In this document: in pieces, positions 11,648-23,345 of the stretch
Layout of the letters: every line of letters begins with the position of its first letter
How positions within the stretch are numbered: the stretch's first letter is position 1
Program-made: the position numbers and the translations under genes
The notes under the pieces: generated by a model
What the model saw: only the letters and a program-made list of their open reading frames with translations
Told to the model about the DNA's origin: nothing
Databases searched by the model: none
DNA from: Moniliella sp. 'wahieum'
Lineage: Eukaryota > Basidiomycota > Moniliellomycetes > Moniliellales > Moniliellaceae
Length of the DNA: 64,000 nucleotides
NCBI GenBank assembly: GCA_003971905.1
Contig: RSEE01000123.1
Coordinates: 1-64,000, forward strand
Direction of reading: 5' to 3'

Positions 11648-12660
11648 TCAGCAGCGGGGATAGTAACGCTCGCTCGTCACGGGGTGCGGGGGCATGGCCG
11701 GGGGGGGGGAAAGAGAGCGGGGTGGGATTTGATGTGAGGTTTTCTTGGCCATCCGGTCTTGAGCACGGCGCCCCGGTCGCATCGACAACCGACCGTTGAG
11801 ATAGTCACGGGCGGGCCACAGCGTCGAGGCGGGTGTGGAACTTGGCAAAGCAATGATTTGATCGGGGCGGCTGCGGGGCAGACCACCAAGCAGGGAGTAG
11901 AGACAGTGGGTGACATGGGATCTTCGGCAGACAAGGAAGGCGGAGGGAGGTAAGCGAGGCAGCTTCAAGCCACGGGCAAAGACAAAGTAGTTGGTAAACT
12001 CGCGCTTGCTAATGTCTTCGGGGAAGCCGGCGACAAAAATCGTCGTGATTTCCTCGCTGGGGTCTTGGCGGCTGCTGCGCGGGGGGGGAGGGGCACCGAA
12101 GGCAGGGACGAGGGAGGGTGAGAGTAGGGCGGCTGGGGCCGAGCCAAGGAGGGGTGGCCGGTGGGGGGCGAGAGCAAGTTGGGCTGGACAAAGGGAGGGC
12201 GGTGGGAGGGACTGTGGGAGGTGTTGCTTGCCAGGGGCGAGGCAGGATCGTTGCAGCCCGGGGGGGGCGCAGCGGCCGAGGCGGCGAGAGAGAGTTGGGT
12301 AATGAGGGGGGCGAGGTCTGCGGTGGGCGGGGAGGCGGGGAGGAGGGCGCCGGGGCTAACCGTGGTGGTGGAGGCGGGGTATGCGGGTGGGTATGCGCGG
12401 GCGGAGGGGTCGAAGGAGGGCGCGTGGGCGCGAAGCAGAGGGGCGAGCGGGCGGGGGCCAGAGCGGGAGGGGCGGGGTGGCGAGGGGGCCCAGGAGGCGG
12501 GTGGGGTCGCAGGGGTCGTAGTCGTAGGCGTCGTCGGCGGCGGCGCGCAGGTGGCGGAGGCATCGGCCAGGGAGAAGAGGTCGTGTGCGGGAGGCGGCGG
12601 GGAGGAGGCGAGGCGGCCCACCGCAGCCGGCGTGGCGGACACGGAGGAGGAGGTGGGCAT
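11648..12660 (-). CDS. RRM RNA-binding protein of the fungal Cip2/Whi3-like type (frame disrupted)
   Basis: The ATG at 12660 opens a Pro/Ser/Ala-rich, probably disordered N-terminus (MPTSSSVSATPAAV...). Near 12090 another frame carries EEITTIFVAGFPEDISKREF, an RRM RNP2 strand of the kind found in fungal Cip1/Cip2- and Whi3-like proteins. The second half of the RRM follows in pieces: IIGFAKF-like RNP1, HTRLDA, ARDYLNGR, GAVLKT and MAKKNL, spread over all three frames between 11860 and 11720. The order and spacing match the family well, so the domain call is firm. The frame changes every 15-40 bases in this stretch, the densest disruption in the window. In this family such proteins bind mRNA and affect cell size or stress responses; that role is inferred. 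The 3' limit is uncertain and coding may continue towards 11200. Confidence 0.72.
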
Positions 12661-13054
12661 GCGTGCGTGCGCGGGGGGGGGAGGGGCATGGGCTGAAGGC
12701 ATGTGCATGTGGTTTGCCTGGGCCCATGCGAGGCGTGCAGCGCTGAGCCAGTGCCCAGCATAGGTCACGTGCTGCCTGCGCCACAGCGCCACCGCCTGCG
12801 GCATCCTGCCAGTGTCCCGCCCCCGCCTGGGCCGCGCCACATCACACTCGCATGTGATGGGGTGACATCCCATCACACACGCCCCACACCGCGCTCGGGC
12901 CGCAGCCAGTGCTAAACAAAAAACCCCTCACGCTGCGCGCGACGCACCCCCGCACCCCATGCGAATACACCGTGCGTCCCGCTGGGCCTTGGCGCTCCTG
13001 CTGCCCGGCGGCGCGTCTCTGCCGCCGCCCACCTCCGCCACCCTCCGCTCCTCC
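12661..13054. promoter_or_regulatory. Divergent promoter region, RRM gene and GRR1-like gene
   Basis: The two genes diverge from here. At 12840-12880 there is a cluster of TCACA/TGTGA motifs (TCACACTCGCATGTGATGGG) like the GTCAC clusters elsewhere in the window. Both starts are uncertain by a few codons. Confidence 0.4.
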
Positions 13055-15362
13055 ATGCCCGTCGCCCCCAGCACGTCCATGTCGAACCCACCCTCCCGCC
13101 CGCGCTGGCTTCCTCCGCCGCCCACACACACCTCCCTCTTCCCGCCACCCCACCACCTGGCAGTGGCAGTGGGCCTGCCTCCCCCATGAGGTTCTGCTCC
13201 AGATCATGCGCTCCGCTGGCCTCGTCGGCGCCGACCTGCTTCCCTGCCTTCTGTCGCGCATGGAGCGACGCAGCCGTCGTCCATCTCTGGGGGAGGCTCA
13301 CCATCACTAACACTGCTACCCTTGCCCGCCTCGCCCGCGTCTTGGCAAGGGCACATGCCCATGACACCTACTACCCTTACCCCACCTTGGTGCGCCACCT
13401 CAACCTCGCCTCAATTGCGCGCGAAATCAACGGCGGCCACCTGGACGCGATCCGGCTCTGTGTGCACCTTGAAAGCCTAGTTCTTACTGGCTGCCGCAAG
13501 CTTACTGATGTGCAGATCGCCACTGTGATTTCTGCTTGTCCCCAACTCGTCTCGGTCGACCTGTCTGACAACAACGCAGTCGGCGCCTACACGGTATACG
13601 CCTTATCCTGTGCCCGTCAGCTGCAATCCGTCGCGCTCAGCCGGTGCCGGCACATTACAGGTGCCATGGTTGCCCGACTGGCGCGTGGATGCGCACTGTT
13701 GAGGCGCGTGGTTTTGGACCAAGCCTGGAGGGTAACCGACGAGGGCATTCTTGCTCTGGCGCAAAACTGCCCTCACCTCGTCAACCTGGACCTGACCGAC
13801 GTACCTTACTTGACCGATCACGCCGTGCGCGCCCTCTGGCTCCACGCAGAGAAGTTGCAGGAACTACGCATCTCCTATTGTACCAACCTGACCTCTTCGG
13901 CGTTCCCCGATCCGCGTACCGGTGATCTTCCCGCTCCTGACGCAAGCCCTTGCTCATGCCCCTGCCGCTCGACGCTAGCTCGTGGGAGCAGCCCATTGTG
14001 TACCCGCCCAATGAGCCGGCTGCGGTTGTGCACAATGCAGGACTAAGCACAGAGGATGATCGTTCCCAATCGCATTGTCTCGAACATACCCGGACCTCCC
14101 AACGTGTCGTAATGGGCGCCCACTTGCGTCTGATTGATGTGACGGCTTGCGAACAACTCACTGATGTCGCGATTCAAGGCCTGGTCGCAGCCGCTCCCCA
14201 TTTGCGAAGCGTAACCTTGTCCAAGTGTCCCCGTTTCACCGATACGGCGATTGAGGCGCTATGTGAGCTCGGGCCCTGCTTGCATCTCGTTCACCTGTCC
14301 CGACTGGAACAAGTGACCGATGCGGCGATTGAGCAATTGACGCACCACTGCACCCGGTTGCGATACATTGGCGTGGGCTACTGTACCCGCCTGACCAACC
14401 GGTCGGTAAGCCAGATGGCCCAGCTGCCGAAGCTCAGACGGATTGGGTTGGTCAAGATGCCGTGGGTGAGTGCGACGGGGGTGTATGCGCTGGCGACTTG
14501 TTCCTCGCTCGAGCGCATTCACCTATCGTATTGTGAGCAGGTCAGCCTCCCGTCCGTTTTTAACCTCCTCATCTCTCTCCCGCACTTGACCCATCTGTCC
14601 CTCACTGCCATCCCCGCTTTCCGACGGACCGACGTGCAGCAATTTTGTCGTCCGTGCTCACCTGCGCTGACTGCCACCCAACGCGCCAACTTTTGCGTGT
14701 TTAGTGGCCGCGGCATCGCTGCCCTGCAGCGCTACATGACGCGCCGCCTGTTCTCGCGCATCTCCCTTCCCACCCTCCACGCCTTGCCCATGGAACACCG
14801 CGAAACCTACCTGACAACCGCCTTGGGTCCTCTTCACCTCAGCAGCCCAACTTCGCCGGCGAGCCCATCTCGTGCCATATGTCCGCCGGTGCACTATGGG
14901 CAGAGGACGACGAACTTCACGCTCGTGCCGTCGAGGTTGCCCAGCTTCACCAGGCGCTACAACCCCCTCGAACGGCCTTGGTCCGCGCCGCAGGGAAGCG
15001 AAGGATCGATAGTATCGGTCGCAGAGCGATGGGCCATGTCCTCGTTGGCCAATCCACGTACCAGGCCAGGCTGGCAGCCTCCTGGTCTTGAGCTCCAGGA
15101 GCAGACCGACGGTCAGACCCAGCTTAGCCGGCCCGATCCACAGGCCGAGAACGACCTTGGACCAAGCCCTGAACCCGAACCTGAACCTGAGCCTGAACCT
15201 CATGTCGGGAAGGGGATGGGGACGGGTTCGGGGTCGGGGTCGGGTGGGACGAAACGATGTGCTTCGTCCAGTCTTTCCGACGAAGAGAGGCTGGCACGCC
15301 CGCCTCAGATCGGCACGGCGCCATCTCGGCACGAGGCTCCTCAGCGTAGGTTGGGGGAATAG
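13055..15362 (+). CDS. GRR1: Grr1-like F-box / leucine-rich-repeat protein
   Basis: Grr1 is the substrate receptor of an SCF ubiquitin ligase controlling G1 cyclins and nutrient signalling. The likely start (MPVAPSTSMSNPP) leads into an F-box (LPHEVLLQIMRSAGLVGADLLPCLL) near 13170-13250. A frame change at about 13255 leads to AWSDAAVVHLW. From 13400 to 14640 there is a string of about 11-12 cysteine-containing LRRs of the AMN1/Grr1 type (LESLVLTGCRKLTD, LQELRISYCTNLT, LRSVTLSKCPRFTD, LERIHLSYCEQVS). A second shift near 13940 connects the two long parts. After the LRRs comes a conserved-looking block (NFCVFSGRGIAALQRYM), then a tail with a Pro-Glu alternation (15164-15203) and a Gly/Ser stretch. 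LRR number and the FCVFSG block favour Grr1 over other F-box/LRR proteins. The start codon is a guess. Confidence 0.78.
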
Positions 15363-15863
15363 CGCGAGGTGGAAGGAGTTGGCGTGCGACTGCCTCGGAG
15401 TATTCCCGCCGTTCTGGAGTGCAGTGTCAGCCCTGCATCTCTAATTGTCTTAGCTTGGTTTTTGTTTTTCTTTGTCGATAATGGTAGGTAGCTGCCGAGC
15501 ACCAGGTACCGGTTACCTCCCTTCTGATTCCTGAGTACAACAAGGTGCCCACCCGCCCTCACTCACGTACAGACACATTTTCATGAATGTACGGGTTACC
15601 CACAGAGGCTCATGTCGTCCGCTTTGGAGAGCAAGGGGAAGAGAGGTGGGGTGGCTACTGGGTACGGATGTCCTTTTCTATCGGCGAGTGAGCAGGTCTA
15701 AGGGGCTGAGGAAAACGGATAGGATGAGTAACCAACAAAAGTCACTGATCAGGTCTGTGCGGGATGGAGCCACGGGGACTGGAAGACGGAGGAGAGAGAA
15801 AAAAAGCAGTGAGTAGTAGGTAGTAAAGGAAAACGGGGTGGAAGGGGGGGGGGGGCATTCTAC
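15363..15863. other. Convergent 3' region, GRR1-like gene and 14-3-3
   Basis: Two genes end towards each other across 501 bases. An ATTGTCTTAGCTTGG-type T-rich stretch near 15445-15475 could hold processing signals. No gene is seen. Confidence 0.5.
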
Positions 15864-16739
15864 TCAGGCTGTCTCCTCGGCAGCCGGCTCGGCCGCCGGG
15901 GCAGCGGTAGGTTCCGCAGCCGGCTCCGGCTTGGGCTCAGCCTCGGCCTCCTGCATGTCCGATGTCCAGAGCGTCAGGTTATCCCGCAACAGCTGCATGA
16001 TCAGCGTCGAGTCCTTGTACGACTCTTCCGACAGAGTGTCCAGCTCGGCAATCGCATCGTCAAACGCCTGCTTGGCCAGGTGACACGCGCGGTCGGGCGA
16101 GTTGAGGATCTCATAGTAGAACACAGAGAAGTTGAGTGCCAGACCGAGGCGGATGGGGTGGGTGGGCGCCAGTTCGGTCGCAGCCACGTCAGACGCGGCC
16201 TTGTACGCCTCGAGCGACTTGTCCGCACTGTCCTGTCGAGTGGCGCCCGTGGCAAACTCGGCAAGGTAGCGGTGGTAGTCGCCCTTCATCTTGTAGTAGA
16301 ACACCTTGCTCTCACCCGACGCCGCGAGGGCAAGAGGTGCTTGTCCAGCACAGCAAGAATGTCCTCGCAAATCTTGGCCAGCTCAGCCTCGATCTTTTCG
16401 CGGTAGGTCTTGATCATGCCGACTTGGCTCGTGTTGCCCTTGCTCTCCTCCTTCTGTTCGATGGAGGAGACGATGCGCCAAGAGGCACGGCGGGCTCCAA
16501 TCACATTCTTGTACGCAACCGAGAGCAGGTTGCGCTCCTCGACCGTCAACTCCTGGTCGGCGGACGCAACCACTTTCATGTGCTCGACCATCTCTGTCGC
16601 AGGCGGGTTAGCAAGGGAAGAGGGAGGGAACAGGTCGCGAGAAGGGGGCACAGTACACGGAAGAACACGTACCGTCGTAGCGCTCGGCTTGCTCAGCGAG
16701 CTTGGCAAGGTAGACATTGTCCTCACGGGGTGTAGACAT
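15864..16739 (-). CDS. BMH1: 14-3-3 protein
   Basis: 14-3-3 dimers bind phosphoserine/threonine motifs and regulate many kinases and transcription factors. Exon 1 (16739-16673) encodes [23 protein letters not shown] 79-nt intron (donor GTACGTG at 16672) leads to exon 2 at 16593, restoring [11 protein letters not shown]. Signature blocks are [20 protein letters not shown] and [14 protein letters not shown], then [12 protein letters not shown] and [18 protein letters not shown]. The last 25 residues are an Ala/Glu/Pro-rich tail, typical of fungal isoforms. The frame moves back one base in the CCC at 16328-16330, between KHLLP and [10 protein letters not shown]. Everything else is intact, including residues of the phosphopeptide groove, so this reads as a functional gene with one missing C. 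Confidence 0.97.
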
Positions 16740-17407
16740 GGCGGGCAGAGGCGAGAAGGTGGTGGGGACACGGAAGGCGATGGCCCTCGCGACGCCAAGG
16801 GGTGGGGCTGCGGTCACGCGCTGCCTCAACCAATCAGACGATCATCCATCACCCATCGACTCTCCGCCAACGATCGATGGTCACCCATCACGCGGCTGCG
16901 CTGCCCTCCACACTGCCCTGCGCCTGTCCCAGCACCCTGTCCTCGCTTGTCACATGTCACATGCCATGTGTCACACGCCTGTTCCTCGCCCCGTCCCGCA
17001 CCACAGCAGTGTTGCAAACCCTAGCGTAGTGTCCCCACCGCTGGGTCAACCTCACGTAAGCGTAGTCTGCAGACCGGATGGGCCAGCGTCCCAAACGGGT
17101 TGCCCTCTGCCCGGCCCGAGCCGTTTGGTTGCGACCGCCATCCTTCACATGTCACCCCCCGGGGGTAACCGTGCCAGAGAGGAAGAGGCCGTCGTTTTTG
17201 GTTGGTGAGGTTGCTGAGGAGCAGCACTAAGCTATCGCAGTTGGCATATCGGCAGTGCTCCGCTCCTTTGTCGGACCGTCATATATCAAACCCCGTTTTT
17301 GCAATTCATCTTCCATGATGGTCGGTCTACATGCACCAATCCTACCGCACCTACTGCATGGTCCAAGGGGAAGGGGGGGCAAGGTGAGAAATGATATCGT
17401 ACAAGGG
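16740..17407. other. Promoter region of 14-3-3 and 3' flank of UTP7
   Basis: It includes a cluster of GTCACATG motifs at 16948-16976 and ATCGATGG-type repeats near 16850-16885. No gene is recognised. Confidence 0.45.
16948..16976. repeat. GTCACATG motif cluster
   Basis: Overlapping copies of GTCACATG and its complement CATGTGTCAC lie upstream of the 14-3-3 gene. CATGTG/CACATG is an E-box-like core; a role in transcription is inference. Confidence 0.7.
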
Positions 17408-19285
17408 TTACAGAATGGGAGCTCGAGAGCGTTTCTTGCGAGGCGCGGTAAACACGTCTAGGGCCGACGTTGGCTTGGTCGGCTGGGGGGCCGAGGTCGA
17501 TCGAGCGCGCTCACTCTTCTCGCGTTCCAGTAGCGTTTGCCGATCGATAATGTTCTTTTGCCGATCGCGCATGGCTTGCTTGAGGCGTTCCTTGGTTAGC
17601 TTCTGTCGCTTCGCTTGGGTATTGGAAGGGTCGTCGTTGGGCATAGCCACCGTGCCTTGGTAGACAAACGGATTGTCCCCTTCCTCCCCCTCGGGCGCTT
17701 GGTCCGCCTTGCGGTCCAATTGGAGTCGCTCGGCTCGCGTCAGGCTGGCGTAGGACCGACCATCTGCCGCGGTTGGGATGGCGGCCCCCTCGACCGCCTC
17801 GGGTGCGTCGGCCAACTCGCGGATCGATCCGACCAAATCGGGGTCAAGCGTGATCATGTCAGGTTGAATCTTGTCCAGCAGCGAGTGCACCTCCCTCTCG
17901 CGCTTGGCCCGCTTGGTCTCGAACGGATTGGCCTCGGTCGAGTCAAAGTTCGGTTCACCCGCGCCAGGAATGATGAGCGAATCGAAGCCCTTGGCATGTG
18001 CGGCGCCCAGCACGTCCTCAAAGGGACAAAAGGCGATTTGGACCGGCTCGGAACGAGGGAAATTGTTGGTCAGGTACGGCCCCGGCACACGTTTGGCGGT
18101 CGAAGCGAGCACCTTGGCTGGATCGTAGACGGAAACGTGCTGCGCCCACGACATACCGAGCAACCCTCGTTGGGAGAATTTGACATCCGAGGCAGCTCGG
18201 TAGTGGGTCCATTCCTTGACGGCGCCCCGGCCCAACATACGAGCATCCCAGAGCTTGACACTCCCATCCATGCCGGCCGTGGCCATCTGTCTTCCTCCTT
18301 CGCGTGGATTGATTCCCACGCCCGACACAGGCCCGAGGTTGGCGAGGAATTTGAGTGCGGCATTGGGCGAGTTGGGGGTCCAGAGGCTCACCACCCCATT
18401 GTGGTGGCCAGCATACAAGACGGCACTGAGCGGATTTTGTTCCAAGACGTTACAATTGCCCATGCCGGTGCGTAGGCTGGCTACCGCCTGGCCCGTCGAA
18501 ACGTCTTGGTACCGTAGCACGCCCGCACGACCAATTGACGCGAGCAAGAAGTGGTAGGGAAGGAACTGAAGGCGATTGACATCAGTGTGCTGACGAAGCT
18601 GTGTGTACTTCCGCACCACTGTGCCCGTCGTAGATGTACGTGAACTTCTTTTGGGCCGTGGCGACAAAGTCTTGGTTGTGCAGCCACTTGACATCGCGTA
18701 TAGTATCCTTGACGTTGATTTCAAACGCCAAGGTGCCCGCTTGCCAATCAAAGGCTGCCAAATGTCCCTTCCGGCCCGCAAGGACCAAGTGACGACCGTT
18801 GCGTGTGTAGTCGCATCGGTACGGGCCCAGCGAAGCACCCCCCTTGCCCCCGTCGAGCTGAAGGGTAAAGGACTTGCGCGCCGTCTCAACCCCGACCGAG
18901 TCACGAATGTCGGCCTGGCGCACTCGTGCCGTCCGCTCCATCTCGTCTTCGACCTCGATCAGGCCGGCCTCCTCGCCGGGGCAGAGACATTGATGAACTC
19001 ATTGGCCAGGGCGGCATGTTGCGAGGCACGCTTGGACGCGAGGTACTCCTTGGTGAGCCGCGCTTTGAGCCGGTGGTCGCGGGTGCGGAGGAGGATGGAC
19101 TCGGGAAGCTGGATGTCCTTCATGCTGTCCGTCTCGGCAAGGCGAAGGTCACGCGGGAGTTGGGTGGCCGTTGCCAAACTTTCCTCTTGGCGTTGAAGTG
19201 CCTCTTCATCGTGCTGTACAAGATGGCGCTTGCCCTTGTTCTTCTTGCCCTTGCGCTTTTGGGTTTGGTCGGGTGGCGCACTCAT
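17408..19285 (-). CDS. UTP7: Utp7/BING4-type WD40 protein of the SSU processome
   Basis: Utp7 (human WDR46/BING4) is a nucleolar WD40 protein needed for 18S rRNA maturation. The ATG at 19285 starts a Lys-rich N-terminus (MSAPPDQTQKRKGKKNKGK). Family blocks then follow: YTRNGRHLVLAGRKGHLAAFDW, VKWLHNQDFVATAQKKFTYIYD, RLQFLPYHFLLASIGRAGVL, NAVL-type HHNGVVSLW, MATAGMDGSVKLWDARM and YLTNNFP. The conserved C-terminal BING4CT region holds FCPFEDVLGAAHAKGF and PGAGEPNFDSTEANPFETK. The tail is basic (QAKRQKLTKERLKQAMRDR). No intron is needed. Two frame changes occur in conserved sequence: one base missing near 18979 and one extra near 18615. Length, about 620 residues, is slightly above the yeast protein. 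Confidence 0.95.
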
Positions 19286-20195
19286 GGTGATGGAGCGACA
19301 GAAAACGCTGGGTGAAAGATGATGCAGCAGAAAACACGGTCCTCTCGACTGGGGCCAAAAAAAAGTTTTGAGGGGTGGACGCGGGCGGAATGCAGGCGTT
19401 CCGCCACTCCATGTCTCGTTTGCGGCTCCACGCTGTCACAGATGATCGATGAGATCGATGTCTGGTCGATGATTGATCATCGATGACGATGACAATCAGT
19501 GGTCAGCGGTCAGCGGTCAGCCGCTCAGCAGAGTCACCTGATTGGCCTGGTGCCTGAGTGAGCCCTGAGCTTGAGGACTAGTTCAAGTGTTGAACACGTT
19601 GAACTCGACGTTGACAACGTCGACAGCGCCCGTTCTTCAAAACGAAGGAGAGACACAGTTAACTACACGATGATTCTGATTGAGTACTGAATGACGATCA
19701 AGGGCTGCTTCGTCACTAGGGGGAGCAGAGAAGGGGGCCCAGGAAAGGGAGTCCTGCGCCACGTTTCCTGCCCCTTTCAGCAAGCCCCACATGCCTGACG
19801 CTTTAATAATGGGAGTCGGCACATTCTGACAAAATTCTCTTGCGGAGAAGATAAAGGATTAGCTGCCATTTCCACTGTACCGGTCTTCTGTGTGTCGTGC
19901 GATTGATTGTCCTCTATTCTGTTGATTATATGCAAGTAGAGCGGAGAGCCCGAAGGGACCAGACGTGGCTCGTGTACCAAGACAGGTGGGGGGGGAATGG
20001 AAGGGGGAAAGGGGCGGGGGGCGGGGGGGGGGGGGGGGGGGGAAGGGTGTTGTGAGTACATGTGTATATGTCTGCCAACGCGGACGCGGATGTAAGAGCG
20101 GTCAGATCGGAGAGGAAGAAGCCAGCGAGCATGTAGGAAGGGGGTAGTCGTGTGTGGTCCCGAAAACGTGGGTGCGGGCAAAACAGGCGGCAAAG
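19286..20195. other. Intergenic: UTP7 promoter, ATCGATGA repeats and G20 run
   Basis: Repeated ATCGATGA/TCGATGAT words lie at 19443-19488. GTCAGCGGTCAGC repeats lie at 19500-19522. A run of 20 G is at 20023-20042. No protein is recognised. Confidence 0.5.
20023..20042. repeat. Poly(G) run, 20 bases
   Basis: Twenty consecutive G follow two shorter G runs, about 150 bases 3' of the zinc-finger gene's stop. On the gene strand it reads as poly(C). Confidence 0.95.
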
Positions 20196-21669
20196 CTAGA
20201 ACGCAGGTAGACCCATACAATGAAAGGGTAAAGGGGCATAAGAGAGCCTATTCGGTCTCCTGGTTTGATGCTTTTTGAGGTGGCGGGCCAAACTGTCCAG
20301 CCGCGACTTGTCACACCGCAGAGCGAACAAGTAAACTTCTTTTCCCCGCCTGCATTCGCCAGCGGAGACGAGACAGAAACGGAGCCAGACGTAGAACCTG
20401 TGGCGGTAGAGTTGGACGTGGAAGGGCTGAAGCTAGCGCGGTGCTGGAAAGAAGGGATACCGAGCGGCCCAGTGCCAATGTTACCGCCAGCGGCTTGAAC
20501 TTCAAGGGGGTGCTTGCGCTTGACATGCCGCGTCAGGCTGTCCATCCGACTTACACTGATCTCGCAAAAGTGGCAGGGGAACGTGCCGCGGGCTCGGACG
20601 CGTGTGCTTCCGGGTGCGCCGCTGGCCGCACTAATCGTCGACCCCGCGGAGCGGCGGCCACGGCGACTTGCCGTACCAGATTGCCGGTTGGGTTGAGTGT
20701 TCAGCCCACCTGCATTGACACCTCCACTCATAGCCAATTGATCTCCAGGAGACCCAGCAGAACTGGGAGCGGTAGACAGTAACGTAATTCGATCCGGCGA
20801 CCCCACCTGGCCCTGGCCCAGTGTGCCCATTCCATACAGGGACCCATGGCAGCGAGGTAGGTTTGATTGTCGTAAAAATACGGTAGTTGCGACCCAAAGG
20901 GAGCAGAGAGCAGCCCCCCGTTCCTGCCACTGGACTCGACTGCGTCTGGGATGATGCTTGGGATGGCCACTGCATCGACACAGGAAGCGACCGGGTACCT
21001 TGCGTGGCATAAACGGGGGCAGCTTGCTGTTGAACTTGGGCTAAGAGTTGGTCGGAAATGTGCGATCCTTGCTCGGGTGTGCTTTCTGCCGCAGCGTTCG
21101 TGCCCTGCTCTTCTTTGGCATCGGTGGGCGGAACCGAGCTGGCAAAGATGCCAGACAAAGCAGGCTGGCCCCAGTCAGTCACAGCGTGGAGCTGGATATG
21201 TTTTCGGCCTCAGCGTAGTTGGCGAGGAGGGTGGTACAGGCAGGGGCGGGACATTCCATGGGCTGTGGCCAATCCACCTCTTGGGAAGTGAGAGCAGATG
21301 CGCCGTCCAGGTCAAGCGGAGGGCAGATGAGCCTCGAACAAGGCTCATTTTGGAAGGGGTGTCGAGAAATGAGGGCCCATATGTGTCAGCCTCGCCTGAT
21401 GCTGGCGGGAGCATCACATCCGAGGGAAAGAGCAGGCTCGATTTAGTTGCTGCACGGATGGCATCGGCCGCAGCAGCAGCTAAGGCAGCTGAGGTGACTC
21501 CAGGTCCGGACGCTAAGTTGCCAGGCAAAGTTTGCTTGGACAGATGAGAAACCGAGGCCGGGGTCGAGATGGGGTCGAACAAGGTAGGCGGTAAGGAGGC
21601 AATCGACTCCCCACTTTCGGGCTCCCCGCCATGCGGCTCGGTGGGGGAGGCAGGGGCAGTGAAAGACAT
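20196..21669 (-). CDS. C2H2 zinc-finger protein, probable transcription factor (frame disrupted)
   Basis: The ATG at 21669 opens MSFTAPASPTEPHGG..., a Ser/Pro/Ala-rich region of about 150 residues. Further low-complexity parts lead through frames near 21100-20750 (QVQQQAAPVYATQGT, LAAMGPCMEW). The C-terminal part carries two tandem zinc fingers: FPCHFCEISVSRMDSLTRHVKRKH (Cys-x2-Cys-x12-His-x4-His) at about 20590-20520 and FTCSLC...DKSRLDSLARHLKKH at about 20335-20270. The frame moves back by one base near 20312 inside the second finger. The stop at 20196 follows a short tail. Two terminal C2H2 fingers behind a long disordered region suggest a DNA-binding regulator; I cannot name an orthologue. 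The frame order between 21170 and 20700 is tentative. Confidence 0.72.
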
Positions 21670-22194
21670 GGGTCGGGAGGGCAGGAGAAGTAAGCACCTA
21701 GCAAGGCGCAGCAGACGACACACCGGTCACGTGTTGCAGGCTCCGCACTTGGCGCCAACTGCCGTGATCACCCAAGATCCACAGCTGGCCAGGGTCAGCA
21801 GTGCGCGAGAGGGGGACGAGGAGCTGTTGGAGGCACGGCAGGGCAGACTGACAGCTGATGGTATGCGAATGCGAATGTGTGCACGATCCCGAGGGCAGGG
21901 ATGGGATGGAGATGGAGACGGGGATGGGGATGGGGTGAGGGTGGGGGTGGGGGTTAAGGGCCCGGCCCGATCGGGGTTGCAGCAAACAGCGACTACGCTT
22001 CAACAGAAGGTCTGGCCAGGCGGGAGAGATGGGCTGAGGGAGGAATGGCAAGCTGCTGAGGCAAGCGGAAGCAACTCAATTCTGCTTGATCAGCTCGATC
22101 AGCGCGCTCAGCTAAAGTTCGGCCAGTCGTGGAATCTGAATCTGAGGCGAAACGACTAGCTTTGAAGCTTAAAAGTCACCAGACAAGCGACAGT

Positions 22195-22268
22195 CACTTA
22201 GTCAAGCTTCAAGCTAGCTTCAAGCTTCAAGCATCAAGCTTCATGGAATTGAAGCTTCAAGCTCTCTT
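22195..22268. repeat. TCAAGCTTCAAGC degenerate array
   Basis: Overlapping copies of the palindrome AAGCTT are joined as CTTCAAGCTTCAAGC, with small variations such as CAAGCTAGCTTC. Related arrays recur at 23206-23345 and 60986-61014. Confidence 0.85.
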
Positions 22269-22523
22269 TGGCCTCCACGCACCGATCTCTCGATCTTTCG
22301 CAATCTCACCACACCATACTGCGGTGATATGTGATGGCCGACCATACATGCACATCGCGTCCCTGACCTTACGCTGGCGCTGAGGCCTCATTGGGTACTT
22401 GCTTGAAGCTTGACTAGGACTCGACTCGGGCGCCACTAGCTGCTAAGGGCTACAAAACGTTTCATTTGGGCCCGGGAGGAAAACTGCTCATGCAGGTGGA
22501 GCACTGACATGTGACAATAGGGG

Positions 22524-22545
22524 CGTCACGCGTCACGCGTCACGC
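22524..22545. repeat. CGTCACG triplicate
   Basis: Three direct 7-8 base copies of CGTCACG, each containing CACG; one of several GTCAC-based clusters in intergenic DNA. Confidence 0.8.
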
Positions 22546-23205
22546 GAATTGCCTGACAACTGTTGAGGAGACGCTTCAACTTAAGCTTGAAGCTTGACTC
22601 CGTGTTCACGGTCAACCGGGGGAATGGAGCAATGCGCAATGGCCGATGCAAGAGTTTGGGAGTTCGACTTCAGAATTTCATTCGAGTAAAATGGCCCAGA
22701 CCCTCAGGCGCCGGAGTTCCTCAATAATTAATCAGTACTCAGCGCTCGCGCAGGCGCAGATCCAGGCCCAGGCCGGCTGGGGATACTTCCAGTCGCCGGC
22801 AACTAGCTCCCCATGAGCCTGGATGTCCTCCATCGCCCAACCCCGTGGCCTGTGTCCCTGCCATATAAGGACCGCAGGGATAAGGCCTAAGGGTAACCGG
22901 CAACTCGAGAGCCAGCGCCCAGCTTAAGCTGCACTGGTCACGCCGGTCACGCGTCACTTTGGGGGACTGCTTTTTTTTTTCGATCTGTGCGCGAGTTCAA
23001 CACATCCAACACTCGCCTGCCGCAGGGAGGCAAGTATGACACAGGCGCCTGGCCCAATGATTAATGACTAGTGACTCCCCCGGTTCTAGCCTTCCGTAGT
23101 TCAGCGTGAGGCCCAGCCGCACACGCTCACTCTGCCCATTACTCCACGCTTTCAGGTGCCACACAGAGCCACACAATCACTGCCACTCCCCCACTTGTCA
23201 CTGGA

Positions 23206-23345
23206 GGCTGGAAGCTTGGAGCTTGGAGCTTGGAGCTGGAGCTTGGAGCTAGCTCTTAAAGCTAGGTTGAAGTTTGAAATTTGGAACTTGAACGTTCAGC
23301 GGAACCTTGAAAAGAGCTTGCAGCTTCAAGCTTCAACCTTGGCTC
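23206..23345. repeat. GGAAGCTTGGAGCTT / CAAGCTTCAA degenerate array
   Basis: Repeated GGAGCTT and AAGCTTCAA words on both orientations. The pattern continues patchily to about 23450. Confidence 0.8.

Noticed and set aside
17615-18475. 286-codon open frame on the plus strand
   Set aside because: Antisense to the WD40 domain of UTP7; no family resemblance of its own.
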